Shown here one piece after another: positions 36,504 through 45,685 of a stretch of DNA of 64,000 nucleotides. The notes beneath the pieces were generated by a model that did no database searches, had not been told where the DNA came from, and was given only the letters and a program-made list of their open reading frames with translations. How positions within the stretch are numbered: the first letter of the stretch is position 1; each line of letters starts with the position of its first letter. Source of the DNA: [Clostridium] saccharolyticum WM1 (lineage in GTDB: Bacteria > Bacillota > Clostridia > Lachnospirales > Lachnospiraceae); assembly GCF_000144625.1 (NCBI RefSeq), contig NC_014376.1, positions 3,616,001 through 3,680,000 of the forward strand. Direction: 5' to 3'. The translations under genes and the position numbers were made by a program.

Positions 36504-38291
36504 ATGTATCGTTCACATGTATTAGTTTGCGGCGGCACAGGATGTACTTCCTCCGGAAGCCAGCAGATTATGGTTAAATTAAGAGATGAATTAAAAGGAC
36601 AGGGTCTGGATCAGGAAGTATCCGTTGTACAGACCGGCTGCCACGGCCTTTGTGCCTTAGGCCCCATTATGATCATTTATCCCGATGCTACCTTCTATGC
36701 CATGGTAAAGGAAGAGGATATTTCTGAAATTGTATCCGAGCACTTATTAAAAGGACGTCCGGTGGAAAGACTTCTTTATGATGAGACCGTGACTCCTGCA
36801 GGAATCAAAGCCTTAAGTGATACGGATTTCTATAAAAAACAGCACCGGATCGCCCTGCGCAACTGCGGCGTCATCAACCCGGAAGAAATTGAAGAATACA
36901 TCGGAACCGGCGGATACCAGGCTCTTGGAAAGGTTCTTACGGAGATGACTCCCGATGAAGTGATCCAGGTCCTCTTAGACAGCGGATTAAGAGGCCGGGG
37001 CGGCGCAGGCTTCCCGACCGGCCTTAAATGGAAGCTGGCCAGTCAAAATGATGCGGACCAGAAGTATGTCTGCTGCAACGCAGATGAGGGAGACCCAGGT
37101 GCATTCATGGACCGTTCCGTATTAGAGGGCGATCCTCATGCACTTTTGGAGGCCATGACCATTGCAGGCTACGCCATCGGTGCTTCCCAGGGCTACATCT
37201 ACGTGCGTGCCGAGTACCCCATCGCTGTACAGCGTTTGAAAATAGCAATCGAACAGGCCAGAAAGATGGAGCTTTTAGGAGATGATATCTTTGGATCAGG
37301 ATTTTCCTTTAACATTGACCTTCGTTTAGGTGCCGGTGCATTCGTATGCGGCGAAGAGACAGCCCTCATGGTTTCCATCGAAGGCAACCGAGGAGAGCCA
37401 AGGCCACGGCCTCCGTTCCCGGCGCAGAAAGGTTTGTTTGGCAAACCAACCATTTTAAATAACGTGGAAACTTATGCAAATATCCCGCAGATCATCTTAA
37501 ATGGCCCGGAATGGTTCGCTTCCATGGGTACAGAAAAGTCCAAGGGAACGAAAGTATTCGCTTTGGGCGGCAAGATCCACAATACCGGACTGGTGGAGGT
37601 TCCCATGGGAACCACCCTTCGTGAGATCATCGAGGAGATCGGCGGCGGCATTCCTAACGGAAAGAAGTTCAAGGCGGCTCAGACCGGAGGACCATCCGGC
37701 GGCTGTATCCCGGTAGAGCATTACGACATTCCCATTGATTATGACAACCTGATTTCCATCGGCTCCATGATGGGCTCCGGCGGTCTGATCGTTATGGATG
37801 AAACCGACTGTATGGTTGACATCGCTAAATTCTTCCTGGAATTCACGGTGGAAGAATCCTGCGGCAAATGTACCCCATGCCGTATCGGTACAAAGCGTAT
37901 GCATGAAATCCTTGACAAGATTACCAAGGGACAGGCAACACTGGAAGATTTGGACCGTCTGGAAGAGCTTTGCTATTACGTAAAAGAAAACTCTGCCTGC
38001 GGACTTGGACAGACAGCGCCAAACCCGGTTCTGTCGACCCTTAAATTCTTCCGCGACGAATACAATGCCCATATTGTTGACAAGACATGTCCTGCCGGTG
38101 TGTGCAAAGCGCTGCTCTCCTACTATATTGATGCTGAGAAATGCAAGGGCTGTACTCTTTGTGCAAGAAACTGCCCGGTGAACGCCATCTCCGGTTCCGT
38201 TAAGAACCCACATGTCATTGATCCTGAGAAGTGTATCAAGTGCGGCGTATGTATGGAGAAATGTAAATTTGACGCTGTCTACAAGAAATAA
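36504..38291 (+). CDS. hydB: Bifurcating [FeFe] hydrogenase subunit B, NuoF-like
   Basis: Flavoprotein of 595 aa. Domains in order: thioredoxin-like [2Fe-2S] (about 1-115; GGTGCTSSGSQ, TGCHGLCALGP), NuoF core with FMN/NAD loops (LRGRGGAGFPTGLKW, CCNADEGDPGAFMDRS), SLBB, the 4Fe-4S site ESCGKCTPCRIGTKRM, and two C-terminal 4Fe-4S sites (CKGCTLCARNCP, CIKCGVCMEKCK). It binds NAD(H) and is the likely site of flavin-based electron bifurcation. It ends 17 bases before hydA. Confidence 0.95.
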   Translation: MYRSHVLVCGGTGCTSSGSQQIMVKLRDELKGQGLDQEVSVVQTGCHGLCALGPIMIIYPDATFYAMVKEEDISEIVSEHLLKGRPVERLLYDETVTPAGIKALSDTDFYKKQHRIALRNCGVINPEEIEEYIGTGGYQALGKVLTEMTPDEVIQVLLDSGLRGRGGAGFPTGLKWKLASQNDADQKYVCCNADEGDPGAFMDRSVLEGDPHALLEAMTIAGYAIGASQGYIYVRAEYPIAVQRLKIAIEQARKMELLGDDIFGSGFSFNIDLRLGAGAFVCGEETALMVSIEGNRGEPRPRPPFPAQKGLFGKPTILNNVETYANIPQIILNGPEWFASMGTEKSKGTKVFALGGKIHNTGLVEVPMGTTLREIIEEIGGGIPNGKKFKAAQTGGPSGGCIPVEHYDIPIDYDNLISIGSMMGSGGLIVMDETDCMVDIAKFFLEFTVEESCGKCTPCRIGTKRMHEILDKITKGQATLEDLDRLEELCYYVKENSACGLGQTAPNPVLSTLKFFRDEYNAHIVDKTCPAGVCKALLSYYIDAEKCKGCTLCARNCPVNAISGSVKNPHVIDPEKCIKCGVCMEKCKFDAVYKK

Positions 38292-38308
38292 TGGAGGGAA
38301 ATTGGATC

Positions 38309-40054
38309 ATGGAGAATATCACAATAAAAATCAATGGCATGGATGTAAGCGCTCCGGCTGGCTCCACTATATTAGAAGCCGCCAGACTTGCCCATGTTGA
38401 GATTCCGACTTTATGCTTTTTAAAAGATATGAATGAAATTGCTGCCTGCCGGATCTGTACCGTTGAAATCAACGGAGGCAGACTGGCCGCTTCCTGCGTA
38501 TACCCCATCAATCCGGGCATGGAGGTACTGACCAACACACCCAAGCTGCGTGAGTACAGAAAGAAAACCCTTCAGCTCATCCTTTCCAATCACGACCGCT
38601 CCTGCTTATCCTGTGTCCGCAGCGGAAACTGCGAATTACAGACCTTATGCAAGGAACTGGGCGTCGACGCAGATGATTATTATGATGGTGCTAAGACACC
38701 TTCTACCCTTGATGAAAGTGCCGCCCACATGGTTCGGGACAACAGCAAATGTATCCTGTGCCGCCGCTGCTCCGCTGTCTGTGAAAAAGTTCAGGGAATC
38801 GGCGTGATCGGACCTAATGAGCGTGGCTTTGCCACCATCATTGGTTCTGCCTTTGACATGGGACTTGGCGACACAAGCTGCGTATCCTGCGGTCAGTGTA
38901 TCGCCGTCTGCCCTACCGGCGCTCTTTATGAGAAGAGCAGCATTGACGAAGTGGCTGCTGCCATTGCAGACCGGTCAAAGCATGTGATCGTTCAGACGGC
39001 TCCCGCTGTTCGTGCAGGACTGGGCGAAGAATTCGGTTATCCCATTGGAACCAATGTGGAAGGAAAAATGGCGGCCGCTTTAAGAAGGCTGGGCTTTGAC
39101 AAGGTATTTGATACCAACTTCAGCGCCGACTTAACCATCATGGAAGAAGCCCATGAATTCATTGACCGGGTTCAAAACGGAGGAGTCCTTCCTATGATCA
39201 CCTCCTGTTCCCCCGGATGGATCAAATACTGTGAACACTACTTCCCGGATATGACAGAGAACTTATCTTCCTGTAAATCCCCGCAGCAGATGTTCGGCGC
39301 CATTGCAAAATCCTACTATGCAGAAAAAATGGGCTTAAAGCCGGAGGATATCGTATCCGTCAGCGTAATGCCATGTACCGCTAAGAAATTCGAGATCGGA
39401 AGAGACGACCAGGATGCCAACGGCTCTCCTGACGTAGATTATTCCATGACGACCAGAGAGCTGGCCAGAATGATCAAACAGGCCGGCATCCGGTTCACAG
39501 AACTTCCTGATGAAGATTTTGACACTCCTTTAGGCCTTGGTACCGGCGCAGCCGTTATCTTCGGAGCCACCGGCGGTGTTATGGAAGCAGCCTTAAGAAC
39601 CGCTGTGGAAAGCCTGACCGGCGAAGAGCTTGAAAAGCCTGAATTCACCGATGTTCGAGGAACAAAGGGAATTAAGGAGGCTTCCTACCGCGTAGGCGAT
39701 ATGGATGTAAATGTTGCTGTTGCTTCCGGCCTAGGCAATGCGAGGGAACTCCTTAACAGAGTAAAATCCGGAGAAGCAAACTATCACTTCATCGAGATCA
39801 TGGGATGCCCAGGCGGTTGTGTAAACGGCGGCGGACAGCCTCAGCAGCCTGGTTATGTACGCAATACAACCGATATCCGCAGTCTCCGTGCAAAAGTCCT
39901 TTATGACGAAGACGCTGCCAAGACCATCCGTAAGTCTCATGAAAACCCTGCAATCAAGGAATTGTACGAGACATTCCTTGGGGAACCTGGAAGCGAAAAG
40001 GCTCACCACCTTCTGCATACCACCTATGTAAAGAGAAAAATAAACGAAATTTAA
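38309..40054 (+). CDS. hydA: Bifurcating [FeFe] hydrogenase catalytic subunit A
   Basis: Catalytic subunit of 581 aa. Order: [2Fe-2S] domain (AACRICTVEI), His-ligated 4Fe-4S (HDRSCLSCVRSGNCELQ), two 4Fe-4S sites (CILCRRCSAVCE, CVSCGQCIAVCP), then the H-cluster domain with MITSCSPGWIKYCE, VMPCTAKKFEIGR and EIMGCPGGCVNGGGQP, and a short small-subunit-like tail. The first motif has Ser in TSCSPGW where TSCCPGW is standard, a variant I recall in NAD(P)-linked clostridial enzymes. It reduces protons to H2 with electrons from NADH and ferredoxin, cytosolic. Start at 38309 behind GGAGGG. Confidence 0.95.
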   Translation: MENITIKINGMDVSAPAGSTILEAARLAHVEIPTLCFLKDMNEIAACRICTVEINGGRLAASCVYPINPGMEVLTNTPKLREYRKKTLQLILSNHDRSCLSCVRSGNCELQTLCKELGVDADDYYDGAKTPSTLDESAAHMVRDNSKCILCRRCSAVCEKVQGIGVIGPNERGFATIIGSAFDMGLGDTSCVSCGQCIAVCPTGALYEKSSIDEVAAAIADRSKHVIVQTAPAVRAGLGEEFGYPIGTNVEGKMAAALRRLGFDKVFDTNFSADLTIMEEAHEFIDRVQNGGVLPMITSCSPGWIKYCEHYFPDMTENLSSCKSPQQMFGAIAKSYYAEKMGLKPEDIVSVSVMPCTAKKFEIGRDDQDANGSPDVDYSMTTRELARMIKQAGIRFTELPDEDFDTPLGLGTGAAVIFGATGGVMEAALRTAVESLTGEELEKPEFTDVRGTKGIKEASYRVGDMDVNVAVASGLGNARELLNRVKSGEANYHFIEIMGCPGGCVNGGGQPQQPGYVRNTTDIRSLRAKVLYDEDAAKTIRKSHENPAIKELYETFLGEPGSEKAHHLLHTTYVKRKINEI

Positions 40055-40072
40055 CCGAATCAATAAGTAGCC

Positions 40073-40095
40073 AAGCGGATTGCGAATATCCGCTT
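40073..40095 (+). terminator. Possible terminator after hydA
   Basis: AAGCGGAT-loop-ATCCGCTT hairpin about 18 bases after the hydA stop; only a weak T stretch follows, so termination strength is uncertain. Confidence 0.45.
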
Positions 40096-40126
40096 GACTA
40101 TAAAAACACCTTTTATAATTAACTAG

Positions 40127-40221
40127 AAATCCTCCAATAAGGATGTTACGAAAATCATAGTTGTTTAGTTCATGGCCAAACGATTACCGATGGATTGTAA
40201 ATAATCTTTGTTGGAGGATTT
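40127..40221. repeat. 11-bp inverted repeat flanking a 73-base segment
   Basis: AAATCCTCCAA (40127-40137) and TTGGAGGATTT (40211-40221) are perfect inverted copies. The right copy also supplies GGAGG ahead of the TnpV-like remnant. It could be a transposon-related structure or a stem masking that site. Confidence 0.5.
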
Positions 40222-40226
40222 GCTTT

Positions 40227-40413
40227 ATGACAAAGTTTAAATTTGAATATACACAGATTAACGGTCTGCTTTATCAAACATTGAAATTGACGGGAAAGAC
40301 GAGTTTGCAACTTGGGGAAATATGGACTGCTCCGTCTGAGCTTTCTGCATGAACAAAGACCGTAGATGGATCGGAAACTGATTCTGGCCGGAAAACTGGC
40401 AGAGCATTGTTAG
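40227..40413 (+). pseudogene. TnpV-like transposon protein remnant
   Basis: The ATG at 40227 opens a frame reading FEYTQINGLLYQTLKLTG and LGEIW. It must shift by -1 near 40324 to continue GLLRLSFLHEQRP, then a stop, then MDRKLILAGKLAEHC. Pieced together this follows the short TnpV family found in clostridial transposons (Gly-Leu-Leu-Tyr, then LxxRLxFLxEHRP, then GKLxEH). One frameshift and one stop break it. No intact transposase is nearby. Confidence 0.65.
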
Positions 40414-40529
40414 ATTATAAGATTTGAAATAAAATAATATTATTTACATAAGAAACATGAAACGAAAGTAAATAAGTGAAACTTTATCAATTTTGAACTA
40501 AAATTTTTGATTGCTAAGGTGGTAGAAAA

Positions 40530-42404
40530 ATGAAACTTACATCGAAACAGTCTGTCCTTATTTCTGCAATTGCAATTCTCATTCTTCAGGCGGCAGGACT
40601 TTTGTTCCAATTCAGCGGAATGGGCGGCTTTCTCTATTCCGTGATCGGGAGCATCCTGATTCTGGGTGCCGCCTTCGCCCTGGTTAGAAAAACCGGCGGG
40701 GAATCATTCCACCCTATCCGACAGGACGACCTGGGGGAACGGCTTTTTCAGATCGCAGAAGCCATGGGCTTTGACTCCCAGCAGCTGATCTGGCTTTCCA
40801 ATGACAACATGAAAACCTTTGAAAAGGTTGCAAAGTTTTCTTATGAGATTGAAAAACTCAGTGAACAGAATGCGGCCAGTTCGGAAGAAATCAATGCAAG
40901 CATTAATGAGCTTGTCGGAGCATGTACCAATTTGAATTCCGGGATTATAAAAATTGAGGATCATTCCAAAACCTCCATTGAAATGCTGGACCAAAACGAG
41001 CAGACTCTCCGTAGCATCGGAAGTTTCATCCTCGATCTTACGACAATCATCAAAGCCGCTACCGACAGCAACCTGGAGCTTAAAGAATCCTCTGCGAAAA
41101 TCAATGAAATTGTGGACTCTATCCGTACCATATCGAGCCAGACCAATCTTCTTGCACTGAACGCTTCCATAGAAGCCGCCCGGGCCGGAGAGGCCGGCAG
41201 GGGCTTTTCCGTTGTTGCCGGGGAAATCCGGCGGCTCGCGATGCAGACCAACGATGCGATCTCCGTCATTGAAGGTGTGGTGAGAAATATTGTGGATAAA
41301 ATACAGACCTCCAGCGCAGCCATGACCGAAATCGGCGACAAGATGAAAAATGTTGACAATATTGTCACCGAATCCTCTCAGATCATTCAGGAAATCAACT
41401 CGATCCTTAAGGATGTTCAGAATGCAATTTCCGGCCTTACCCAGGAGTCACTGAATCAGAAGAATACGGCGGCTGAGATCGAAAACGCAGTGGAAAATGT
41501 GGCAGAGGCGGTACAAAAGACCCACCATGTTTCCAGCTCCGCCATTGATATGGTAAATGTCCAGCAAAAGAAAAACGAAACCATTCTTTCCTTCTGCAAC
41601 AAAATCGGAGAAACCGCTGAAATACTGCAGCAGGATGCCATGGCTTTCAAAAAGCCGGACGAAATAATCTTCGGTGTCAATCCTTTTGTAGAGCCTGAAC
41701 GTATCCGGAAAACCTATGTGCCCATCCTTGAGCAGGTATGCGCCAGCGTAGGGCTGAAATGCCGGCCCCTTATTGTCAGAAGCTATGATGCACTCAGTGA
41801 AAGTGTGGAAAAGAGCATCATCGACGTTGGCTGGTTTTCACCGTTTGCGTATGTCAGCGCCCATGAAAAGTGCGGAGCCAATGTGCTCGTTACTCCCAAG
41901 GTCCAGGGCCGCTGCTCCTACCAGGGGTACATTGTGGCCCGCAAGGACGGTAGGGTGCATTCCCTCAATGACTTAAAAGGAAAGACCTTTGGCTACGTCG
42001 ATAAAAAAAGCGCATCAGGATATCTGTACGCCCGGGATATGATGAAGCAAAACCATATAGACCCGGACAACATTTTTGAAAAGGTGGTCTTCTTAGGCAA
42101 CCACAATAATGTTGTCAACGCCATTCTGGCCGGAGAAGTGGACGCAGGCGCAACCTATGACGAGGTTTACAATCAGGCGCATGCAGATGGGCTTTTCACG
42201 GATGAGCTGATAATTATTGCCCGTACAGAGGAAATTCCCAAGGATGCCCTGGCCGCCAGAAAGGACATGCCCTCGATGCTCATGGAAAAGCTCCGCAGTG
42301 CTTTTGTGGATTTCAGCAATCACAGCGGAATCGATACGACCGTTCAGGGATTTGTCAGGAATGAAGATAAAGCGTATGATATTATCAGACGGTTAAATAA
42401 TTGA
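40530..42404 (+). CDS. Chemoreceptor-type signalling protein fused to a PhnD-like substrate-binding domain
   Basis: Protein of 624 aa. Two adjacent N-terminal membrane helices (about 8-29 and 32-52) have almost no loop between them. An MCP signalling coiled coil follows (about 75-370), with the conserved tip [30 protein letters not shown] (split here: tip centred near residue 205). From about 376 a type-2 periplasmic-binding fold of the PhnD class runs to the end: [34 protein letters not shown] and [19 protein letters not shown]. Because it follows the coiled coil without another helix, the binding domain should be cytoplasmic, which is unusual. No HAMP domain. Ligand unknown. Confidence 0.88.
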   Translation: MKLTSKQSVLISAIAILILQAAGLLFQFSGMGGFLYSVIGSILILGAAFALVRKTGGESFHPIRQDDLGERLFQIAEAMGFDSQQLIWLSNDNMKTFEKVAKFSYEIEKLSEQNAASSEEINASINELVGACTNLNSGIIKIEDHSKTSIEMLDQNEQTLRSIGSFILDLTTIIKAATDSNLELKESSAKINEIVDSIRTISSQTNLLALNASIEAARAGEAGRGFSVVAGEIRRLAMQTNDAISVIEGVVRNIVDKIQTSSAAMTEIGDKMKNVDNIVTESSQIIQEINSILKDVQNAISGLTQESLNQKNTAAEIENAVENVAEAVQKTHHVSSSAIDMVNVQQKKNETILSFCNKIGETAEILQQDAMAFKKPDEIIFGVNPFVEPERIRKTYVPILEQVCASVGLKCRPLIVRSYDALSESVEKSIIDVGWFSPFAYVSAHEKCGANVLVTPKVQGRCSYQGYIVARKDGRVHSLNDLKGKTFGYVDKKSASGYLYARDMMKQNHIDPDNIFEKVVFLGNHNNVVNAILAGEVDAGATYDEVYNQAHADGLFTDELIIIARTEEIPKDALAARKDMPSMLMEKLRSAFVDFSNHSGIDTTVQGFVRNEDKAYDIIRRLNN

Positions 42405-42507
42405 TTTCAAATACATAATTTTCCATTTTCATCCACCATTAAAGAATTAATTCCAGAGTGAATGGATTATGTGAAAATCTCCATACTAAGACTGGAGGTG
42501 ATGAAAC

Positions 42508-42681
42508 ATGAGTCCAAAAGAATTAACTTATATTGAAGATGCTCTTGGCCATGAGAGTTTTTTAAAAACCCAGTGCCAGCAAGCGGTACAGAATCTGCAG
42601 GATCCGGAGCTGAAAGCTTGCGCACAGCAGCTTTTACAGAAGCACCAGCAGATTTTTGACAGCTTCTATAACTTAGTGTAA
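42508..42681 (+). CDS. Small CotF-associated protein, 57 aa
   Basis: Short gene behind GGAGGTG. The product starts MSPKELTYIEDALGHESFL, followed by KTQCQQAVQNLQDPELKAC and QQLLQKHQQIFDSFYNLV; it is all helical with no membrane segment. It lies 13 bases before a spore-coat-F-like gene, and similar short partners commonly precede CotF genes in Clostridia. Probably a spore coat component or assembly factor; inferred from context. Confidence 0.75.
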   Translation: MSPKELTYIEDALGHESFLKTQCQQAVQNLQDPELKACAQQLLQKHQQIFDSFYNLV

Positions 42682-42694
42682 GGAGGAATCACAT

Positions 42695-42940
42695 ATGGAT
42701 GACAAGTGTATTATGGAAAACCTGCTCCACACTACAAAGGGAGTGTGCGACTTATACCTGCATGGAACCATCGAATCCCCTACCATGAACGTGCATCAGA
42801 CATTTGACACCGCATTAAACGACAGTTTGTGCATGCAAAACGATATCTACAATAAAATGTCCGCAAAGGGATGGTATACTGCAGAACAGGCAGAACAGCA
42901 GAAAATTTCCAAAGTTAAAAACCAGTTTGCTGGGATGTAA
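42695..42940 (+). CDS. Spore coat protein, CotF-like
   Basis: Protein of 81 aa: MENLLHTTKGVCDLYLHGTIESPTMNVHQTFDTALNDSLCMQNDIYNKMSAKGWYTAEQAEQQKISKVKNQF. The phrase W-Y-x-x-E-x-A and the four-helix-like pattern are those of short coat F family proteins. It pairs with the 57-aa gene upstream and ends before a strong terminator. This supports a spore-forming host. Exact coat location unknown. Confidence 0.8.
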   Translation: MDDKCIMENLLHTTKGVCDLYLHGTIESPTMNVHQTFDTALNDSLCMQNDIYNKMSAKGWYTAEQAEQQKISKVKNQFAGM

Positions 42941-42941
42941 C

Positions 42942-42987
42942 AAAAAGGCTATGGGTGTTCCTCATAAGGGATCATCCATAGCTTTTT
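42942..42987. terminator. Terminator after the coat genes
   Basis: AAAAAGGCTATGG and CCATAGCTTTTTG arms, T tract on both strands; it can also serve the convergent hydrogenase operon that ends at 42997. Confidence 0.8.
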
Positions 42988-42996
42988 GCTTTGATC

Positions 42997-44448
42997 TTAA
43001 TGCCTGTGCATGGGAACCATCTCCAGTCCCTGGCTCTTTATATTTTCATGAACCTCTCGTTGGTCCGCCTGCCCAATAAGTAAATCCCGGGCTTTCTTCG
43101 CTTCATTCTCACTCTTATACCTGCTGGGACCGCCTACACATCCTCCCACACAAGCCATGCCTTCAATGAAATCTCCAGGAAGCCGGCCCACTTTAAGCAG
43201 CATAAGGGCTTTCTTGCATTCCGTTGCCCCATTGCATTTTAAAACTTCTATTTCCGTATTTTCTCCCGACTCCTTTAAACATTCCAGAACAGCAGCGGTC
43301 ACGCCGCCCCCATTTCCAAAACGTTTTCCAAAGATGGATCCTGCCTGATACGTATTTTCCTCCGGCTCCAGCTTCACGCCTTTTGCCTCCATCATTGCAT
43401 GGATCTCTCCCAGGGTCAGGGCATAATCTGCATTGTCTATGATATTTAAATCCAGGGTCTCACTCTTCTTTGCAATACACGGTCCAATGAAAACGGTGAT
43501 GACCCCAGGATCCTTTTCCTTTATCATCCTGGATACGGCGCACATAGGGGATACGGTGGTTGACATATTCTCAAGAAGCATGGGATAGTGCTGCTTGATC
43601 ATATTCACAAACGCAGGACAGCAGGAGGTGGTCATTTTCTTACCTTCCTTATGAGCCTCCGCCCATTCTTTGGCTTCTGCTGCAGCGGTTAAATCGCCGC
43701 CTAAGGCAACCTCGATCACATCCTGGAAACCGATCTTCTTTAAGGCGGTTCTCCAGCTTGCCATGGTAATATCCGGGCCGTACTGTCCCTCCGTTGCAGG
43801 AGCAACCATAGCTACCACCCGTTTCCCGGCATTGATCAGGTTAATGACATCTACCAAAAATGTCTTGGAATCAATCGCTCCAAAGGGACAGCCATGGATA
43901 CAGGCTCCGCACTGGATGCATTTACTCTCGTCAATGACTACAATACCGTTTTCATCCATTGTGATCGCATCCACCGGGCAGCTCTTCTTACAAGGGCGGG
44001 TCAAATCGGCAATGGCGTTATAAGGGCAGGCCTGAGAACACTTACCGCATTCCTTGCATTTATCCGGATCAATATAGGCACGGTCACGGCCCATGCTGAT
44101 GGCATTAAAATTGCAGGAACTCTGACACGCCTTGCCCATACACAGCTGGCAGTTATCCGTTACCACATACCTGGTGATGGGACAGTCTTCACAGGCAGAG
44201 CTGATGACCTGAACCACATTCTTCGTGTCCTTTCCGCTTGGGCAGAGGCCTTCTGCCAGGCGGATTCTCTCTCTGATAATTTCCCGTTCCCTGTAGATGC
44301 AGCAGCGGAACTGGGCCTTAGGGCCTGGAATGATATTATAAGGGATCTCATTCCTTTTTTCCTCCAGTTTTCCTTCCCATGCAAGCTCTGCCACTTCATT
44401 TAAAACCTGATGCTTTATGCGAAGTAATGTTGCATCATTCGTCGCCAT
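42997..44448 (-). CDS. hfsD: Monomeric [FeFe] hydrogenase, group B type (HfsD-like)
   Basis: Protein of 483 aa. N-terminal region (about 1-95) has Cys motifs ending ACEDCPITRYVVTDNCQLCMGKACQSSC, then 4Fe-4S sites CKECGKCSQACP and CIQCGACIHGCP. The H-cluster domain has MTTSCCPAFVNM, FIGPCIAKKSET and GMACVGGCVGGPSRY, all canonical ligands present, including both Cys of TSCC. This is the ferredoxin-dependent group B architecture. Start at 44448 behind GAGGAGG. Last gene of an hfsABCD-like operon. Electron donor is presumably ferredoxin. Confidence 0.9.
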   Translation of the reverse strand: MATNDATLLRIKHQVLNEVAELAWEGKLEEKRNEIPYNIIPGPKAQFRCCIYREREIIRERIRLAEGLCPSGKDTKNVVQVISSACEDCPITRYVVTDNCQLCMGKACQSSCNFNAISMGRDRAYIDPDKCKECGKCSQACPYNAIADLTRPCKKSCPVDAITMDENGIVVIDESKCIQCGACIHGCPFGAIDSKTFLVDVINLINAGKRVVAMVAPATEGQYGPDITMASWRTALKKIGFQDVIEVALGGDLTAAAEAKEWAEAHKEGKKMTTSCCPAFVNMIKQHYPMLLENMSTTVSPMCAVSRMIKEKDPGVITVFIGPCIAKKSETLDLNIIDNADYALTLGEIHAMMEAKGVKLEPEENTYQAGSIFGKRFGNGGGVTAAVLECLKESGENTEIEVLKCNGATECKKALMLLKVGRLPGDFIEGMACVGGCVGGPSRYKSENEAKKARDLLIGQADQREVHENIKSQGLEMVPMHRH

Positions 44449-44503
44449 ATTTTTCCTCCTCGTAACTTCCACGTTCAATGGCCGTGTGAATATCTGCCCC
44501 GAT

Positions 44504-45685
44504 TTAATAATAGGTTACTGTAACCCTTTTCCCCATTTCCTCCACTACGTGTTTTAATTGCTCCACAAGATTCTGGCGGATCCCTAAATCAAAGGGCAGG
44601 CCAGGATTCTGATAAGCGCTGTTAATGGCTTTTCCCACGTATAATTGAAGCTCCGTGCAATCCTCAATGATCATCTTTGCTACCATGGAAGCGCCGTTGG
44701 GCTTATCCAGTTCCAGGAAAAACTCTTCTGTAACGGATTCATTCTTTACATAACGCCTTAAAAGCTTTAAGACCCTGTTTAAGGTTAAAACACCTTCCGT
44801 AACCAGCTCAATTCCATCAATATGGGCAATAGGCGGTATATCCGGATCATTGTAATCCAAAGAAACCGTCAGCTTATGATCAGTCACTCTGGAAACAATA
44901 TTGGCACTGGTCCCTCCGCAGACGATCTTTTTAACCGTATCGTCTCCCTCCAGAAAATCCTTCACCATTCCGCTGTCATCCTCCGGATTTCTCGGAGGGC
45001 CTGTCATCAGGTGCACAGGCTTCCGGTCAATGATCCTCATGACGGCAACCGTGGTATCATCCCCCGGCTGATACTGGTACAGCTCATCACAGGCACGGCT
45101 TAAAACAGCAGCAAGCCGTACTGCGGATATGGTCAGACGGTACTGTTTTACCGCATAGGCTGCAATATCATCCCACAACCAGCCAAAGTTTAAAAGCCGG
45201 CCCACGCCTGCATGGATGGTCCCGTCGCTCATAAGGATCAGGGCATCCCCTTTTTTCACCCTGAACCGGTACTCATTGATACTTTTATCCCGGATCATCC
45301 TGGTATTTTTAGGTATGGAAACCAGATTCCCGTCCCGGATAAAAATACAGCCCGGATTATCAAATTCCACCAGATAGGCTTCACCGTCATGAAATACCTG
45401 GAGGATGCTGAAGGTGGAATAAGCCACCTGCCGCACCTGACAGACAGGAAGGGTCTCTACAATGGTCTCCACACACTCTTCCAGGGTCGCACCGTTCAGG
45501 AACATGGTTCCAAGAATTTTAGAAGTCATGGTTGCCAGAATGTTGGCCTTTACTCCGCTGCCCATGCCGTCAGCCAGGATCATGATATTGGAATCCTCGG
45601 TCTGCAAAAGCTCCACCTTATCTCCGCACAGCACTTCCTTGAATTTATTCAGGCTTTTGTATGCAACATCTACGGTAACCCCCAT
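44504..45685 (-). CDS. hfsC: SpoIIE-type protein phosphatase (HfsC-like)
   Basis: Protein of 393 aa. The N-terminal half (about 1-215) is a PP2C/SpoIIE phosphatase: ILADGMGSGVKANILATMTSKIL (metal Asp), VEFDNPGCIFIRDG, GDALILMSDGTIHAG and YQPGDDTTVAVMRI. The C-terminal half (about 225-393) has no family I can name. The ATG shares one base with the upstream stop (TGATG). It could reverse phosphorylation by the HATPase proteins of the neighbouring operon. Matches hfsC of Thermoanaerobacterium in operon position. Confidence 0.88.
   Translation of the reverse strand: MGVTVDVAYKSLNKFKEVLCGDKVELLQTEDSNIMILADGMGSGVKANILATMTSKILGTMFLNGATLEECVETIVETLPVCQVRQVAYSTFSILQVFHDGEAYLVEFDNPGCIFIRDGNLVSIPKNTRMIRDKSINEYRFRVKKGDALILMSDGTIHAGVGRLLNFGWLWDDIAAYAVKQYRLTISAVRLAAVLSRACDELYQYQPGDDTTVAVMRIIDRKPVHLMTGPPRNPEDDSGMVKDFLEGDDTVKKIVCGGTSANIVSRVTDHKLTVSLDYNDPDIPPIAHIDGIELVTEGVLTLNRVLKLLRRYVKNESVTEEFFLELDKPNGASMVAKMIIEDCTELQLYVGKAINSAYQNPGLPFDLGIRQNLVEQLKHVVEEMGKRVTVTYY

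Noticed and set aside
38309..40054. HydA inactivated by Ser in TSCSPGW
   Set aside because: The rest of the enzyme is intact, and I recall the same variant in other NAD(P)-linked clostridial hydrogenases, so I treat it as a subtype.
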